DNA of 64,000 bases from an uncultured Clostridia bacterium (GTDB taxonomy: Bacteria > Bacillota > Clostridia > Oscillospirales > Acutalibacteraceae): positions 33,245-97,244 of the forward strand of contig CALWIW010000003.1 of assembly GCA_944380855.1 (NCBI GenBank), given 5' to 3'. The notes beneath the pieces were generated by a model. That model searched no databases and was not told where the DNA came from. It saw nothing but the letters and a program-made list of their open reading frames with translations. This document shows, piece by piece, positions 17,800 to 27,847 of this stretch. Position 1 is the first letter of the stretch. Every line of letters begins with the position of its first letter. The position numbers were made by a program, and so were the translations under genes.

Positions 17800-18795
17800 A
17801 TGAAAATTATCGTGGACGCATTCGGCGGAGATAACGCCCCTTTGGAAATCATTAAAGGCTCCTGCGAGGCAAAGGCAGAGTACGGAGTGGATATAGTTTT
17901 TACCGGAAACAGAAATATAATCGAGAAAGTTGCCAAGGAAAATAATATCGACATAAGCGGCATTGAAATAATACATACGGAAGATGTTATTTCCATGCAT
18001 GACGCAGGTTCGGAAATTATGAAGTCAAAAAGCAGCAGCTCTATGGCTCTGGGCCTTAAAGCCGTTGTCGAGGGCAAGGGGGACGCTTTTGTATCCGCAG
18101 GAAACAGCGGTGCAATGTGCGTGGGAGCTACCCTTATGGTTAAGAGAATTAAGGGAATAAAAAGACCGGGATTTGCACCGGTTATTCCTACAATGGACGG
18201 CTGTTTGATTCTTGTGGACTGCGGTGCCAATGTGGAGTGCAGACCGGAAATGCTTCAGCAGTTCGGTATTATGGGTTCTGCTTACATGAACAAGGTATAT
18301 GGAATTGACAAGCCGAAGGTTGCCCTTGCCAATGTAGGCGAGGAGGAAAGCAAGGGCGGAGAGCTTCAGCTTCAGGCCTATGAGCTTTTGAAAAATTCTC
18401 CCCTTAATTTCGTTGGAAATATTGAGGGAAGAGATATTCCTCTGGGCGGCTGTGAAGTGCTTGTGTGCGACGGTTTTACTGGAAATCTTATTCTTAAAAC
18501 CTATGAGGGCGTTGCAATGGCTCTTATGAAGAAAATTAAGGGCATTTTTACTAAGGGTATTAAAAATAAACTTGCCGCCGCAATGGTGCTTTCCGATATG
18601 AAGAAAATGAAAAAAGAGTTTGACTATAACGAATACGGCGGAGCACCTATTTTAGGCTGTTCAAAGCCTGTGTTTAAGGCACATGGAAGTTCAAATGCCA
18701 AGACCTTTAAAAACGCTATAAGACTTACAAAGCAGTATGTTGACGGAGATGTAATAGGAGCTATTACAAAATCCCTGGAGAGCATGAAAAAATAA
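17800..18795 (+). CDS. plsX: Phosphate acyltransferase PlsX
   Basis: PlsX turns acyl-ACP and phosphate into acyl-phosphate for phosphatidic acid synthesis. The 331-residue protein begins MKIIVDAFGGDNAPLEIIKG and contains SAGNSGAMCVGA (about residues 102-113) and the GCEVLVCDGFTGNLILK region (about 213-229), all typical. The RBS is TAGAGGTG. It is followed by rnc; the usual acpP between plsX and rnc is absent here. Confidence 0.97.
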   Translation: MKIIVDAFGGDNAPLEIIKGSCEAKAEYGVDIVFTGNRNIIEKVAKENNIDISGIEIIHTEDVISMHDAGSEIMKSKSSSSMALGLKAVVEGKGDAFVSAGNSGAMCVGATLMVKRIKGIKRPGFAPVIPTMDGCLILVDCGANVECRPEMLQQFGIMGSAYMNKVYGIDKPKVALANVGEEESKGGELQLQAYELLKNSPLNFVGNIEGRDIPLGGCEVLVCDGFTGNLILKTYEGVAMALMKKIKGIFTKGIKNKLAAAMVLSDMKKMKKEFDYNEYGGAPILGCSKPVFKAHGSSNAKTFKNAIRLTKQYVDGDVIGAITKSLESMKK

Positions 18796-18813
18796 AAGAT
18801 AAGCGGTGTAAAA

Positions 18814-19491
18814 ATGGAAGAATTTCAAAAGATTATCGGGTATCAGTTTAAAAATCAGGGACTTTTAACGGAAGCCCTGACACATTCCTCCTATGCAAAC
18901 GAGCATAAAAACAAAAAGATAAAGTGCAACGAACGCCTGGAGTTTTTGGGCGACGCGGTTCTTTCAATTGTGGTTTCAGACTATATATTTAAGAATTGTC
19001 CCCATCTTCCGGAGGGAGAGCTTACAAAGCTTCGGGCTTCCCTTGTCTGCGAAAAAAGTCTTTTTCAGTTTGCAAAAAAGATTGATTTGGGAAATTACCT
19101 TATATTGAGCAAGGGAGAAAAGAACAGCCACGGCGATGAAAGACCGTCAATTCTTTCCGACGCTTTTGAAGCGGTGATTGCCGCAATATACCTTGACGGA
19201 GGAATTGAAAAAGCAAGAAAACATATTCTCAGATTTGTAGAGCCTGAAATTTTAAACCACAAGCCAAAGGCTTTCAAGGATTATAAAACCACCTTGCAGG
19301 AAATAGTGCAGAAAAATCCCGGAGAGCTTTTGCAGTACTGCCTTGTTGATGAAAGCGGTCCCGACCACAACAAGCATTTTGTGGTTGAGGTTCATTTAAA
19401 CAGCAACGTAATCGGCAAGGGCGGCGGAAAGAGCAAAAAAGAAGCCGAACAGCAGGCGGCAAGAAAAGCTCTTGAACTTATGGGCTATTGA
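18814..19491 (+). CDS. rnc: Ribonuclease III
   Basis: RNase III cuts double-stranded RNA in rRNA and mRNA maturation. The 225-residue product has the signature ERLEFLGDAVL (residues 40-50), the second acidic cluster SDAFEAVIAAIYLDGG (about 114-130) and a C-terminal double-stranded-RNA-binding domain (about 155-224, ending GGKSKKEAEQQAARKAL). The gene sits 18 bases after plsX and before the radical SAM gene and smc, a common clostridial arrangement. Confidence 0.98.
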   Translation: MEEFQKIIGYQFKNQGLLTEALTHSSYANEHKNKKIKCNERLEFLGDAVLSIVVSDYIFKNCPHLPEGELTKLRASLVCEKSLFQFAKKIDLGNYLILSKGEKNSHGDERPSILSDAFEAVIAAIYLDGGIEKARKHILRFVEPEILNHKPKAFKDYKTTLQEIVQKNPGELLQYCLVDESGPDHNKHFVVEVHLNSNVIGKGGGKSKKEAEQQAARKALELMGY

Positions 19492-19519
19492 TTTATCTTA
19501 GAAAAGGGAGGACAGAAGT

Positions 19520-20572
19520 TTGTCAGACAAAAGCAAAAGGTCAAATGTGGCTGTTTTCGTGCCGCACAACGGCTGTCCTCATATGTGCAGTTTTTGCAAT
19601 CAAAGAAGTATTACAGGTCAGCAGTACCAGCCAACGGCTCAGGACGTGAAGAATGCCGCTCTTACGGCTTTAAAAACCATGGGTGAGTTTTCAAAGGACT
19701 CGGAAATCGCCTTTTTCGGCGGAAGCTTTACCGCCATTGACAGGGAATATATGATATCCCTTCTTGAAGCCGCATATGAGTTTCACAGTGTATTTAAAGG
19801 GATAAGAATTTCCACACGTCCCGATTGTATAGATGAGGAAATTCTTGATTTGCTGAAAAAATACGGTGTTACCGCAATAGAGCTTGGAGCACAGTCAATG
19901 GACGACCGGGTGCTGAAGCTAAACAACAGAGGCCACAGCTCACAGCAGGTGGAAAATGCCTCAAAGCTTATCAAGGATAAAGGTTTTTCTTTGGGACTTC
20001 AGATGATGACAGGACTTTATAAAAGCACTGTGGAAAAGGATACGGAAACCGCCCGAAAGATTGCAGAGTTAAAGCCTGATACGGTGCGGATATATCCAAC
20101 CGTAATTATGAAAAACACCATGCTGGGAGAGCTTTTTCTAAAAGGTGAGTACACTCCTTACAGTTTTGAAGAAACGGTAAATCTTTGTTCAAAGCTTTTA
20201 AAGCTGTTTATGGAAAAAAATATTAAGGTTATAAGACTGGGACTTCATTACAGCGACGAGCTTTTAAAAGACAGGCTTGCCGGAGCTTATCACCCGGCTT
20301 TTAGGGAAATTTGTGAAAGCAGGTGTTTTCTTGAAAACATAAAATCCGCTCTTGACGGGCGAAAAGCTCCAGAGATAAAAACGCTTCCCAACGGTAAAAC
20401 TTTTGTGGTGAGAAAAAAAGCGTTGATAAATGTTGCGAAAGGCTCGGTATCCAAAGCGGTGGGACAATCGGGCGTAAACAAAAAATATATCTTTGAAAAA
20501 GGGTATATACCTGTTTTTAAGGAAGACGAAAGCCTTAAGGACTTTGATGTGAAAATTCGGATACTTGAATGA
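19520..20572 (+). CDS. Radical SAM protein, Elp3/YhcC-like
   Basis: The 350-residue protein has the radical SAM cluster motif CPHMCSFC (Cys20, Cys24, Cys27) and the following GGSFTAID and RISTRPDCID motifs seen in Elp3-like and YhcC-like proteins, plus AIELGAQSMDDRVLKLNNRGH. The acetyltransferase domain of true Elp3 is missing. Clostridial genomes usually carry this gene between rnc and smc; its reaction is not established, tRNA modification being the best guess. It starts at TTG 19520, nine bases after GGGAGGA. Confidence 0.85.
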   Translation: MSDKSKRSNVAVFVPHNGCPHMCSFCNQRSITGQQYQPTAQDVKNAALTALKTMGEFSKDSEIAFFGGSFTAIDREYMISLLEAAYEFHSVFKGIRISTRPDCIDEEILDLLKKYGVTAIELGAQSMDDRVLKLNNRGHSSQQVENASKLIKDKGFSLGLQMMTGLYKSTVEKDTETARKIAELKPDTVRIYPTVIMKNTMLGELFLKGEYTPYSFEETVNLCSKLLKLFMEKNIKVIRLGLHYSDELLKDRLAGAYHPAFREICESRCFLENIKSALDGRKAPEIKTLPNGKTFVVRKKALINVAKGSVSKAVGQSGVNKKYIFEKGYIPVFKEDESLKDFDVKIRILE

Positions 20573-20605
20573 CTATAAAATAACCTTTTGTTATGGGGTG
20601 TATGA

Positions 20606-23600
20606 ATGTTACTGAAATCACTTGAAATACAGGGATTTAAAACTTTTCCCGACAAAACAAAGCTTACCTTTGATAAGGGAATAACCGCCGTGGTGGGACC
20701 CAACGGCTCGGGAAAAAGCAATATTAGCGACGCTATAAGATGGGTTCTTGGAGAGCAGTCTCCGAAAAGCCTTAGATGTTCCAAGATGGAAGATGTCGTT
20801 TTCAACGGAACCGACGGAAGAAAGCGACAGGGTTTTGCGGAGGTCACTCTCACTATTGATAATAAGGACAGGCTTTTGCCATTTGACGGGGACGAGGTTG
20901 CCGTTACAAGAAGATATTACAGAAGCGGCGACAGCGATTATCTTATAAATAAAAGTGCTGTAAGACTTAAAGATATTCACGAGCTTTTTATGGATACGGG
21001 ACTCGGCAGAGACGGCTATTCCATGATAGGACAGGGAAAAATTGACAGCATAGTGGCTTCAAAAAGCGAGGACAGACGTGAAATTTTTGAAGAGGCGGCA
21101 GGCATTTCCCGTTACAGATACAGAAAAATAGAGGCTGAAAGAAAGCTTTCCTCTGCGGAAGAAAATCTTGTAAGACTTCGTGATATAGTGGCTGAGCTTG
21201 AGGGAAGAGTGGGACCTCTTAAAATACAGTCAGATAAAGCGGAAAGGTTTTTGGAGTATTCCGCAGAGAAAAAAGGTCTTGAAATAGCCTTATGGCTTGA
21301 AACACTTAATAAATCCTCAGCTATTTTAAAGGAGCAGGAGGATAAAATAACGGTTGCAAGAGCCCAGCACGACGATGCGGAAAAGGTTTTGGAAGAAATA
21401 GCAAAGGAAACCGAAAGGCTGTATTTTGAAAACGGTGAAATTTCCTCAAAGATTGAGGAACAAAGAAATTTAAACGGTGAGTATTCAAATCTCTGCTCAT
21501 CAAAGCGTGGAGAAATTTCCGTTGCACAAAACGATATTGTCCGTGACAGAGAGAATATCGAAAGACTTGAAAAGGACATTGCTCAAACAGAGATAACCTC
21601 GGAGGATTCCCAAAAGACAGCGGAAGAAAAAACGAAAGTTTTAAAAGAGGTTGAAAAAACACTTTCAGGACTTAGAGAAAAATATGAGGATATTTCAGAC
21701 AGACTCAATGCCAAAACAGCCGACACATGGAACCAAAGCGAAAAAATACAGAAGCTTACAAATGAAATTACTCAGATAAACTTTAAGCTGGCGGACGCAA
21801 AGGCTTCATGTTTGGCGGCGAAATCTTCCGCCGAGGGTTACAGGGAAACCATAAAAAGGGCTATGGAGTCCGAGGAAGAAAGACAGAGAAAATACGAGGA
21901 AATCAAAAAATCTGCAGAAGAATACACTGCGGTGGTTGAAAAATATAAAAATCAGGGAATTGCCCTTGAAAATGTCTTAAAAGGACTGGAGATAAAACTC
22001 CAAAACCAAAAGGCGAAGCGTGACCGGACAAAAGCCGAGTCTGATAAGCTTGTGCTTGATACGGGAGAAATTTTCAGAAGAGTAAAAGTCCTTGAGGATT
22101 TGGAAAGAAACCTTGAGGGATTTTCCCAAAGCGTTAAAGCTGTTATGAAAAATTCAGCCGCAGGACTATTGGGAGGCATCCACGGGCCTGTATCAAGAGT
22201 TATTGCAGTTCCAAAGGAATACACCGTGGCTATGGAAATTGCTTTAGGCGGAGCGATGCAGAATATAGTAACGGGAACAGAGGAAGACGCAAAAAGGGCA
22301 ATTGAGCTGTTAAAGCAAAAGGACGCAGGACGTGCAACCTTTCTTCCTATATCCACGATTAAAGGAAAACAGCTTTCGGAACAGGGCCTTGAAAACTGTT
22401 TCGGCTACATAGGAATAGCCAGCAAGCTTTGTTCTTGCAAAGAAATTTACAGCGGAATACTCGACAGCCTTTTGGGCAGGATTGTTGTGGCTTCCGATAT
22501 AAACTCTGCGGTTGCCATTGCAAAAAAATACAGCTACAGGTTTAAAATAGTGACCCTTGACGGTCAGGTTGTAAATGCGGGCGGTTCCTTGACCGGTGGT
22601 TCTCTTGCCAAAAAGTCGGGACTTTTAAGCCGTGCAACAGAGATTGAAAGACTTAAACGAACCGGAGAGAAGATGCAGGAAAAATCGGATAACCTGAAAG
22701 AGGAATACAGACAGTCCGAGGAAAGCCTTGCAAAATGCGAACTTGAAATAGAGGAAAAGAGAAATCTTTTGAGAGAAACTCAAAGGAGATATATTCAGGC
22801 GGAGGGCGAATATAAAGCCTGCGTCGGCGAATATAAAAACCTTGAAGCGATTATTTCAGAAAACAATTATCAAATTGAAGAAACAAAACGCCATCTTGCG
22901 GAAAGTATGGAAACTGCCGAAAAATCCGCAAAGCTTCAAAAGGACGCGGAGGACGAAATTGCGGAAAAGGAAAAGATATTACAGGGACTTTCCGGAAAGC
23001 GTGACGACCTTTCAAGGGAGAGGGAGCTGCTTTCCGTTGAACTTCAAAATGTCAGACTGGAAACGGTAAAGACAGAAAAGGATATTGAGTCTTTGAAATA
23101 TGAAATCTCAGTTATGAGTGAGGCGGCTTCCGACCAGAAAAAGCGAAAGCAAATGCTTGTAAATGAAATTGAAGCCATAAAACAGCGTTCCGAGGGTTCA
23201 AATCACAGAATTGAAGCTATTGAAAAAGAAATATCCCTGCTGGAATCAAGAATTTCAGAGGGTGAAGAAAGAATAAAACAGCTTAATCTGAAACGTGAAG
23301 AAACAGAGCGTATGACTGTTGAGCTAAGACAAAAGGAACGTGACAAGACCTCTGAAAAAGAGGTTTCCGGCCGTGAGCTTGCAAGGCTTGAGGAAAGAAA
23401 ACTTAATCTTCAAAAGCAGTATGACGATATAATCTCAAAGCTTTGGGAGGATTACGAGCTTACAAAGCGTGAGGCGGAAAATATTGCACAGCCTATCGAA
23501 AATATAATGCAGGCTCAAAAACGCTTAACCGAATTGAAACAGAAAATAAAATCTTTGGGAAGCATAAATGTAGGAGCTATTGAGGAGTATAAAGAGGTAT

Positions 23601-24187
23601 CGGAAAGATACGAGTTTATGACTTCTCAGGTTTCCGATGTTGAAAAGTCCAAAAAGGAAATTGAAAATCTTATAAACGGACTGACAAAGCAGATGAAAGA
23701 ACTTTTTGAGGTAAACTTTAAGCAGATAAGCGAAAACTTTACCGCAACCTTTAAAGAGCTTTTCGGCGGAGGAACAGCGTCACTTTCACTTTCCGAGCCG
23801 GACAATGTGTTAACCAGCGGAATAGATATTATAGTTCACCCGCCGGGAAAAATCGTTGTTCACCTTGAGGCTTTGTCCGGTGGTGAAAAAGCCTTGGTGG
23901 CAATCGCTCTGTACTTTGCAATTATGAAGGTTCGTCCGGCACCGTTCTGCGTAATGGACGAGATTGAGGCGGCTTTGGACGATGTGAACGTTGAAAGATT
24001 TGCAAAATACATGAACCGAATTACGGACAAAACCCAGTTTATCCTTATTACTCACAGACGAGGAACAATGGAGGAAGCTGACGTGCTTTACGGCGTTACC
24101 ATGCAGGACGAGGGAATTTCAAAGCTTTTGGAACTGAGAACTGCTGAAGCGGCGGCAAAGCTTGGAATAAATACGGACAGAAGTTAA
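20606..24187 (+). CDS. smc: Chromosome segregation protein SMC
   Basis: The 1193-residue SMC ATPase compacts and separates chromosomes with ScpA/ScpB. Visible are the Walker A motif GPNGSGKS (31-38), long coiled coils (about 165-500 and 670-1020), a hinge (about 510-650, with GLLGGIHGPVSRVI and GGSLTGGS), the ABC signature LSGGEKA (1090-1096) and Walker B VMDEIEAALDD with Asp1118/Glu1119. ATG 20606 has GGGGTG upstream. It is followed by ftsY, as in most Firmicutes. Confidence 0.99.
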   Translation: MLLKSLEIQGFKTFPDKTKLTFDKGITAVVGPNGSGKSNISDAIRWVLGEQSPKSLRCSKMEDVVFNGTDGRKRQGFAEVTLTIDNKDRLLPFDGDEVAVTRRYYRSGDSDYLINKSAVRLKDIHELFMDTGLGRDGYSMIGQGKIDSIVASKSEDRREIFEEAAGISRYRYRKIEAERKLSSAEENLVRLRDIVAELEGRVGPLKIQSDKAERFLEYSAEKKGLEIALWLETLNKSSAILKEQEDKITVARAQHDDAEKVLEEIAKETERLYFENGEISSKIEEQRNLNGEYSNLCSSKRGEISVAQNDIVRDRENIERLEKDIAQTEITSEDSQKTAEEKTKVLKEVEKTLSGLREKYEDISDRLNAKTADTWNQSEKIQKLTNEITQINFKLADAKASCLAAKSSAEGYRETIKRAMESEEERQRKYEEIKKSAEEYTAVVEKYKNQGIALENVLKGLEIKLQNQKAKRDRTKAESDKLVLDTGEIFRRVKVLEDLERNLEGFSQSVKAVMKNSAAGLLGGIHGPVSRVIAVPKEYTVAMEIALGGAMQNIVTGTEEDAKRAIELLKQKDAGRATFLPISTIKGKQLSEQGLENCFGYIGIASKLCSCKEIYSGILDSLLGRIVVASDINSAVAIAKKYSYRFKIVTLDGQVVNAGGSLTGGSLAKKSGLLSRATEIERLKRTGEKMQEKSDNLKEEYRQSEESLAKCELEIEEKRNLLRETQRRYIQAEGEYKACVGEYKNLEAIISENNYQIEETKRHLAESMETAEKSAKLQKDAEDEIAEKEKILQGLSGKRDDLSRERELLSVELQNVRLETVKTEKDIESLKYEISVMSEAASDQKKRKQMLVNEIEAIKQRSEGSNHRIEAIEKEISLLESRISEGEERIKQLNLKREETERMTVELRQKERDKTSEKEVSGRELARLEERKLNLQKQYDDIISKLWEDYELTKREAENIAQPIENIMQAQKRLTELKQKIKSLGSINVGAIEEYKEVSERYEFMTSQVSDVEKSKKEIENLINGLTKQMKELFEVNFKQISENFTATFKELFGGGTASLSLSEPDNVLTSGIDIIVHPPGKIVVHLEALSGGEKALVAIALYFAIMKVRPAPFCVMDEIEAALDDVNVERFAKYMNRITDKTQFILITHRRGTMEEADVLYGVTMQDEGISKLLELRTAEAAAKLGINTDRS

Positions 24188-24232
24188 TTTATTATCTGAG
24201 TATATGTGTAAATGTATACAAAGGAGGATTAT

Positions 24233-25150
24233 ATGGGATTATTCAGTAAAATAAAAGAAGGATTGAAAAAAACAAGGGACAGTGTTGTAGGTCAGATTGA
24301 CTCCATGCTTAAATCCTTTACAAAAATAGACGACGATTTATTTGAAGAGCTTGAAGAACTGCTTGTCATGGGAGATGTGGGAATGTCCACAGCTTCTAAA
24401 ATATGCGACGAGCTTAAAGCAAGAGTAAAAAAAGAGGGAATAACCGACCCAAAGGTTATTCACTGGATGCTTGAGGATATAACAGCGGAAATGCTTTCCG
24501 GAGGCGAAGAGCTTGTGCTTAATACAAAACCCTCAATTATTCTTGTAATAGGAGTTAATGGTGTGGGAAAGACCACAACAATAGGCAAGCTTGCAAACAA
24601 CTTCGTAAAGGACGGCAAAAAGGTTATCCTTGCTGCGGCGGATACTTTCAGAGCGGCTGCAATAGAACAGCTTGAAATCTGGGCTGAAAGAAGCGGAGCA
24701 AACATTGTAAAGCAGAAAGAGGGAAGCGACCCTGCGGCTGTTGTTTTCGACGCTATCGCTGCGGCAAAGGCGAGAAATGCGGATATAATCATCTGCGATA
24801 CTGCCGGCAGACTCCATAATAAGAAGCATCTTATGGACGAGCTTTCAAAAATAAGCAGGGTTATCGACAGAGAGCTTCCCGGTGCTGATAAGGAATTTTT
24901 GCTTGTGCTTGACGCTACAACAGGTCAAAACGCCGTTGTACAGGCAAATGAATTCAGAAACGCGACAGGTATTACAGGTATAGTTTTGACAAAGCTTGAC
25001 GGCACAGCAAAGGGCGGCGTTGTTTTGGCGATTAAAGAGGGACTTGGAATACCGGTTAAGTATATCGGCGTGGGAGAGCAGATAGACGATTTGCAGCCAT
25101 TTGACCCTCAGGGGTTTGCGGAAGCTTTGTTTGCTCAAGAGCAAAAATGA
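24233..25150 (+). CDS. ftsY: Signal recognition particle receptor FtsY
   Basis: FtsY is the membrane-associated GTPase that receives SRP-ribosome complexes. The 305-residue protein has the short Firmicute form: a helical N domain (GLFSKIKEGLKKTRDSVVGQ), the P-loop GVNGVGKTT (107-115), DTAGRLHNK and TKLDGTAKGG, and no long acidic A domain. I chose ATG 24233 since AAGGAGG is directly upstream; an ATG at 24212 would put the SD inside the gene. Confidence 0.98.
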   Translation: MGLFSKIKEGLKKTRDSVVGQIDSMLKSFTKIDDDLFEELEELLVMGDVGMSTASKICDELKARVKKEGITDPKVIHWMLEDITAEMLSGGEELVLNTKPSIILVIGVNGVGKTTTIGKLANNFVKDGKKVILAAADTFRAAAIEQLEIWAERSGANIVKQKEGSDPAAVVFDAIAAAKARNADIIICDTAGRLHNKKHLMDELSKISRVIDRELPGADKEFLLVLDATTGQNAVVQANEFRNATGITGIVLTKLDGTAKGGVVLAIKEGLGIPVKYIGVGEQIDDLQPFDPQGFAEALFAQEQK

Positions 25151-25176
25151 TTTTTCCGAAAGGAGAAAGAGAAAAT

Positions 25177-25776
25177 ATGAAAAAGTTTATTATTGCCACC
25201 AACAATCAAAAAAAGCTTTTGGAGCTTGACAGAATTTTAAACCCATTGGGTATAAATGCCGTAACTGCAAAGGACGCAGGCGTTGATTTGGGAGGTGTTG
25301 AGGAAACAGGCACAACCTTTGAGGAAAACGCCTTTATAAAGGCAATATCTGCCTTTGAAAAAAGCGGACTGCCTGCCATTGCCGACGACAGCGGACTTAT
25401 GGTGGACGCTCTTAAGGGACGTCCCGGAGTTTACACTGCCCGTTACGGCGGTGAGGGTCTTTCCGATAAAGAAAGATATATGTATCTTTTGGAAGAAATG
25501 AAAAATATTCCGAAAGAGAAAAGGACGGCACGTTTTGTAAGTGCAATATGCTGTGTGCTTTCTGAAAATGAGAAAATTACAGTAAGAGGGGAATGTGTGG
25601 GCGAAATTGCCTTTGAACCGTCAGGCGAGGGCGGTTTCGGATATGACCCGATTTTTCTCTATGAGGGAAAGTCTTTTGCAATTCTTTCACCTGAGGAAAA
25701 GGACAGCATAAGTCACAGAGGAAAAGCTTTAAGACTTTTAAGAGACGAGCTTTTGAAGAGAAATATTGACGGCTGA
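25177..25776 (+). CDS. rdgB: XTP/dITP diphosphatase (non-canonical purine NTP pyrophosphatase)
   Basis: The 199-residue RdgB/HAM1 protein removes inosine and xanthosine triphosphates from the nucleotide pool. It shows the N-terminal IATNNQKKLLEL, the catalytic-region ADDSGLMVDAL (about residues 66-76), PGVYTARYGGEG and the closing GGFGYDPIF and SHRGKALR motifs. ATG 25177 follows AAAGGAGAAAG; an upstream ATG at 25147 overlapping the ftsY stop lacks a spaced RBS. Confidence 0.95.
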   Translation: MKKFIIATNNQKKLLELDRILNPLGINAVTAKDAGVDLGGVEETGTTFEENAFIKAISAFEKSGLPAIADDSGLMVDALKGRPGVYTARYGGEGLSDKERYMYLLEEMKNIPKEKRTARFVSAICCVLSENEKITVRGECVGEIAFEPSGEGGFGYDPIFLYEGKSFAILSPEEKDSISHRGKALRLLRDELLKRNIDG

Positions 25777-25817
25777 TTTAAATAGTTAAATAAGAACAAC
25801 AAGGAGTGTTATAGATA

Positions 25818-26120
25818 GTGTTGACAAGCAAACAGAGAGCATATCTCAGAGGACTTGCAAGCAAAGAGCATACAATTTTAATGCTGGGTAAGGGCGGAAT
25901 GAGCGACCAGATTATTAAGCAGGCTCAGGACGCAATAAAAGCAAGAGAGCTTATTAAGGGAAAGGTTTTGGAAACCTGCGAGCTTTCACCGAGAGAAGCG
26001 GCAGAGGAAATAGCAGAGAAAATTTCTGCCGATGTGGTTCAGGTTATCGGAACTAAGTTTGTCCTTTACAAGAGAAACAGTGACGAGCCGAAAATAGAGC
26101 TTCCTAAGGCAAAGAAATAA
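25818..26120 (+). CDS. yhbY: YhbY/CRM-domain RNA-binding protein
   Basis: The 100-residue protein is a stand-alone CRM domain (LTSKQRAYLRGLASKEHTI..., LGKGGMSDQIIKQ, VVQVIGTKFVLYKRN), a small RNA-binding fold that associates with pre-50S ribosomes. The GLASK and GKGG loops are the usual RNA contacts. It starts at GTG 25818 with AAGGAG about 11 bases upstream. It stands with nadD, yqeK and rsfS, the same set as in Bacillus (yqeH-aroE-yqeI-nadD-yqeK-rsfS). Confidence 0.94.
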   Translation: MLTSKQRAYLRGLASKEHTILMLGKGGMSDQIIKQAQDAIKARELIKGKVLETCELSPREAAEEIAEKISADVVQVIGTKFVLYKRNSDEPKIELPKAKK

Positions 26121-26129
26121 GGTTTATAT

Positions 26130-26732
26130 ATGTGTAAAAAAATTGCAATGCTGGGCGGAACCTTTAACCCGATTCACAATGCCCACGTAAAGCTTGCCCT
26201 TGAGTTTTCAGACAGAATGAAGCTTGACAAGGTGCTTATGGTTCCAACTTCCGTTCCTCCACACAAGGAGATGAAGGACTTTGTATCTGCCGAGGAAAGA
26301 TTTTATATGACAAAGCTTGTGTGCGATATGTATGAAAACCTTGAACCTTGCAGTCTTGAACTGGAAAGGCAGGGAAAAAGCTATACGGTGGATACGTTGA
26401 AAAGTATAAAGGAGCTTTATCCAAAGGCAGAACTTTACCTCATTGTGGGAGCTGATATGTTTTTGTCATTGGAAACATGGAGAAATCCTCAGGAAATTTT
26501 TAAAATGACGAAGATACTTTCCGCACCGAGAGAGGACAGGGACTTTGAACCTATGAAAGCCCATCAGGATGTTTTGAAAAGCCTTGGGGCTGATACATTC
26601 GTTTTGGAAAAATCAATTTTCACCGTTTCATCGACCGAAATCAGGGAAAAGATTAAAAAGGGAGAAGACGTTTCAAATCTTATTCCTGAAAAAATTTATG
26701 AGTACATAAGGGAAAAGGGTCTTTACCTTTGA
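26130..26732 (+). CDS. nadD: Nicotinate-nucleotide adenylyltransferase
   Basis: NadD adenylates nicotinate mononucleotide in NAD synthesis. The 200-residue protein has the GGTFNPIHNAH motif (9-19) with the nucleotidyltransferase histidines, VPTSVPPHK, VGADMFLSLETW and the C-terminal SSTEIREKIKKG (ISSTxIR) motif. It follows yhbY by nine bases. Confidence 0.97.
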   Translation: MCKKIAMLGGTFNPIHNAHVKLALEFSDRMKLDKVLMVPTSVPPHKEMKDFVSAEERFYMTKLVCDMYENLEPCSLELERQGKSYTVDTLKSIKELYPKAELYLIVGADMFLSLETWRNPQEIFKMTKILSAPREDRDFEPMKAHQDVLKSLGADTFVLEKSIFTVSSTEIREKIKKGEDVSNLIPEKIYEYIREKGLYL

Positions 26733-26786
26733 ATAAATAAATGATAAAATAATATGTAATTTTATTTTTGTTTCGGGGGTATTGTT

Positions 26787-27380
26787 ATGCTGACAGCTGA
26801 TGAGTATAAATCAATGTTGAAAAAGTCCTTATCCGCAAGAAGATTTACCCATTGTGTAAATGTTTCAAAAGAAGCCGTAAAGCTTGCAAAAATTTACGGT
26901 GCAGACAAGGAAAAGGCTAAACTGGCAGGACTTCTTCACGATGTGACAAAAGAAATGCCATTTGAAAAACAGCTTGTTATTATGCATAACGGAGGGCTTG
27001 CACTGACGGAGGACGAGCTTATCTCAACAAAGCTTTGGCACGCTATGTCGGGAGCGGTCTATGTCCGTGATATTCTTCTTATTGACGACGAAGATATGTA
27101 CAATGCCATAAGATATCACACCACAGGCAGAGCAGGAATGTCCCTGTTGGAAAAGATAATCTTTACCGCAGACTTTACAAGTGCGGAACGAAATTACAAC
27201 GGCGTTGAGGTTATGAGAGAAAAATCCTATAAAAACCTTGACGACGCGGTTTTGTACGGGGTTTCCTTTACCATAAGCGATATTTCAAAAAAATGTCAGC
27301 CCCTGCACCCCGACGCATTGAAGCTGTACAACGAGATTGTATATTCAAAATACAAAAAAGAAATTAAACAGAATAAATAA
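26787..27380 (+). CDS. yqeK: HD-domain bis(5'-nucleosyl)-tetraphosphatase (YqeK)
   Basis: The 197-residue protein carries the HD signature (RFTHCVNVSKEA with His22; GLLHDVTKE with His51-Asp52) and the later IRYHTTGRAGM and FTADFTS motifs that mark YqeK. Family members split Ap4A symmetrically into two ADP and depend on an iron centre. The gene lies between nadD and rsfS, its standard place, with CGGGGGTA before the ATG. Confidence 0.95.
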   Translation: MLTADEYKSMLKKSLSARRFTHCVNVSKEAVKLAKIYGADKEKAKLAGLLHDVTKEMPFEKQLVIMHNGGLALTEDELISTKLWHAMSGAVYVRDILLIDDEDMYNAIRYHTTGRAGMSLLEKIIFTADFTSAERNYNGVEVMREKSYKNLDDAVLYGVSFTISDISKKCQPLHPDALKLYNEIVYSKYKKEIKQNK

Positions 27381-27403
27381 AGCTATTTGACAGGAGTGAT
27401 TTA

Positions 27404-27760
27404 GTGAATACACGTGAACAGGCTTTGGAAATAGTAAAAATCCTTGACGCAAAAAAAGGACTTGATATAAAGCTTATAAATATTTCAGAGGTTTCAAGCC
27501 TTGCCGATTATATGGTAATTGCAACAGGTACAAGCAGTACCCATGTAAAAGCACTTGCCGAAGAGGTTGAATACCAAATGGACCAAATGGGCATTTCGGT
27601 AAGTCATATTGAAGGTCACCGTTCCAATACTTGGATTTTACTTGATTATGTGGATATTATTGTTCATGTTTTCAATGATGAGGCAAGAGAATACTACAGC
27701 CTTGAAAGACTGTGGCAGGACGGTACTATGGAGGATATTTCAAAATATCTTATAGATTGA
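27404..27760 (+). CDS. rsfS: Ribosome silencing factor
   Basis: RsfS (YbeB/Iojap family) binds L14 and keeps the 50S subunit from joining 30S when nutrients are scarce. The 118-residue protein has the whole family domain, including DIKLINISEVSSLADYMVIATGTS and WILLDYVDIIVHVF. The start is GTG 27404, with AGGAG upstream. Confidence 0.97.
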   Translation: MNTREQALEIVKILDAKKGLDIKLINISEVSSLADYMVIATGTSSTHVKALAEEVEYQMDQMGISVSHIEGHRSNTWILLDYVDIIVHVFNDEAREYYSLERLWQDGTMEDISKYLID

Positions 27761-27847
27761 TTGCAGGAAGATTAATTAAATATTTCTGACTGTTTTTATT
27801 GGAATAGAAAGCCGCTTTTGCGGCTAAAAAACAAGGAGGTTTCTGTT

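Noticed and set aside
20290-20853. Minus-strand open frame of 187 codons across the radical SAM/smc junction
   Set aside because: It covers the conserved ends of two real genes; no family resemblance and no RBS.
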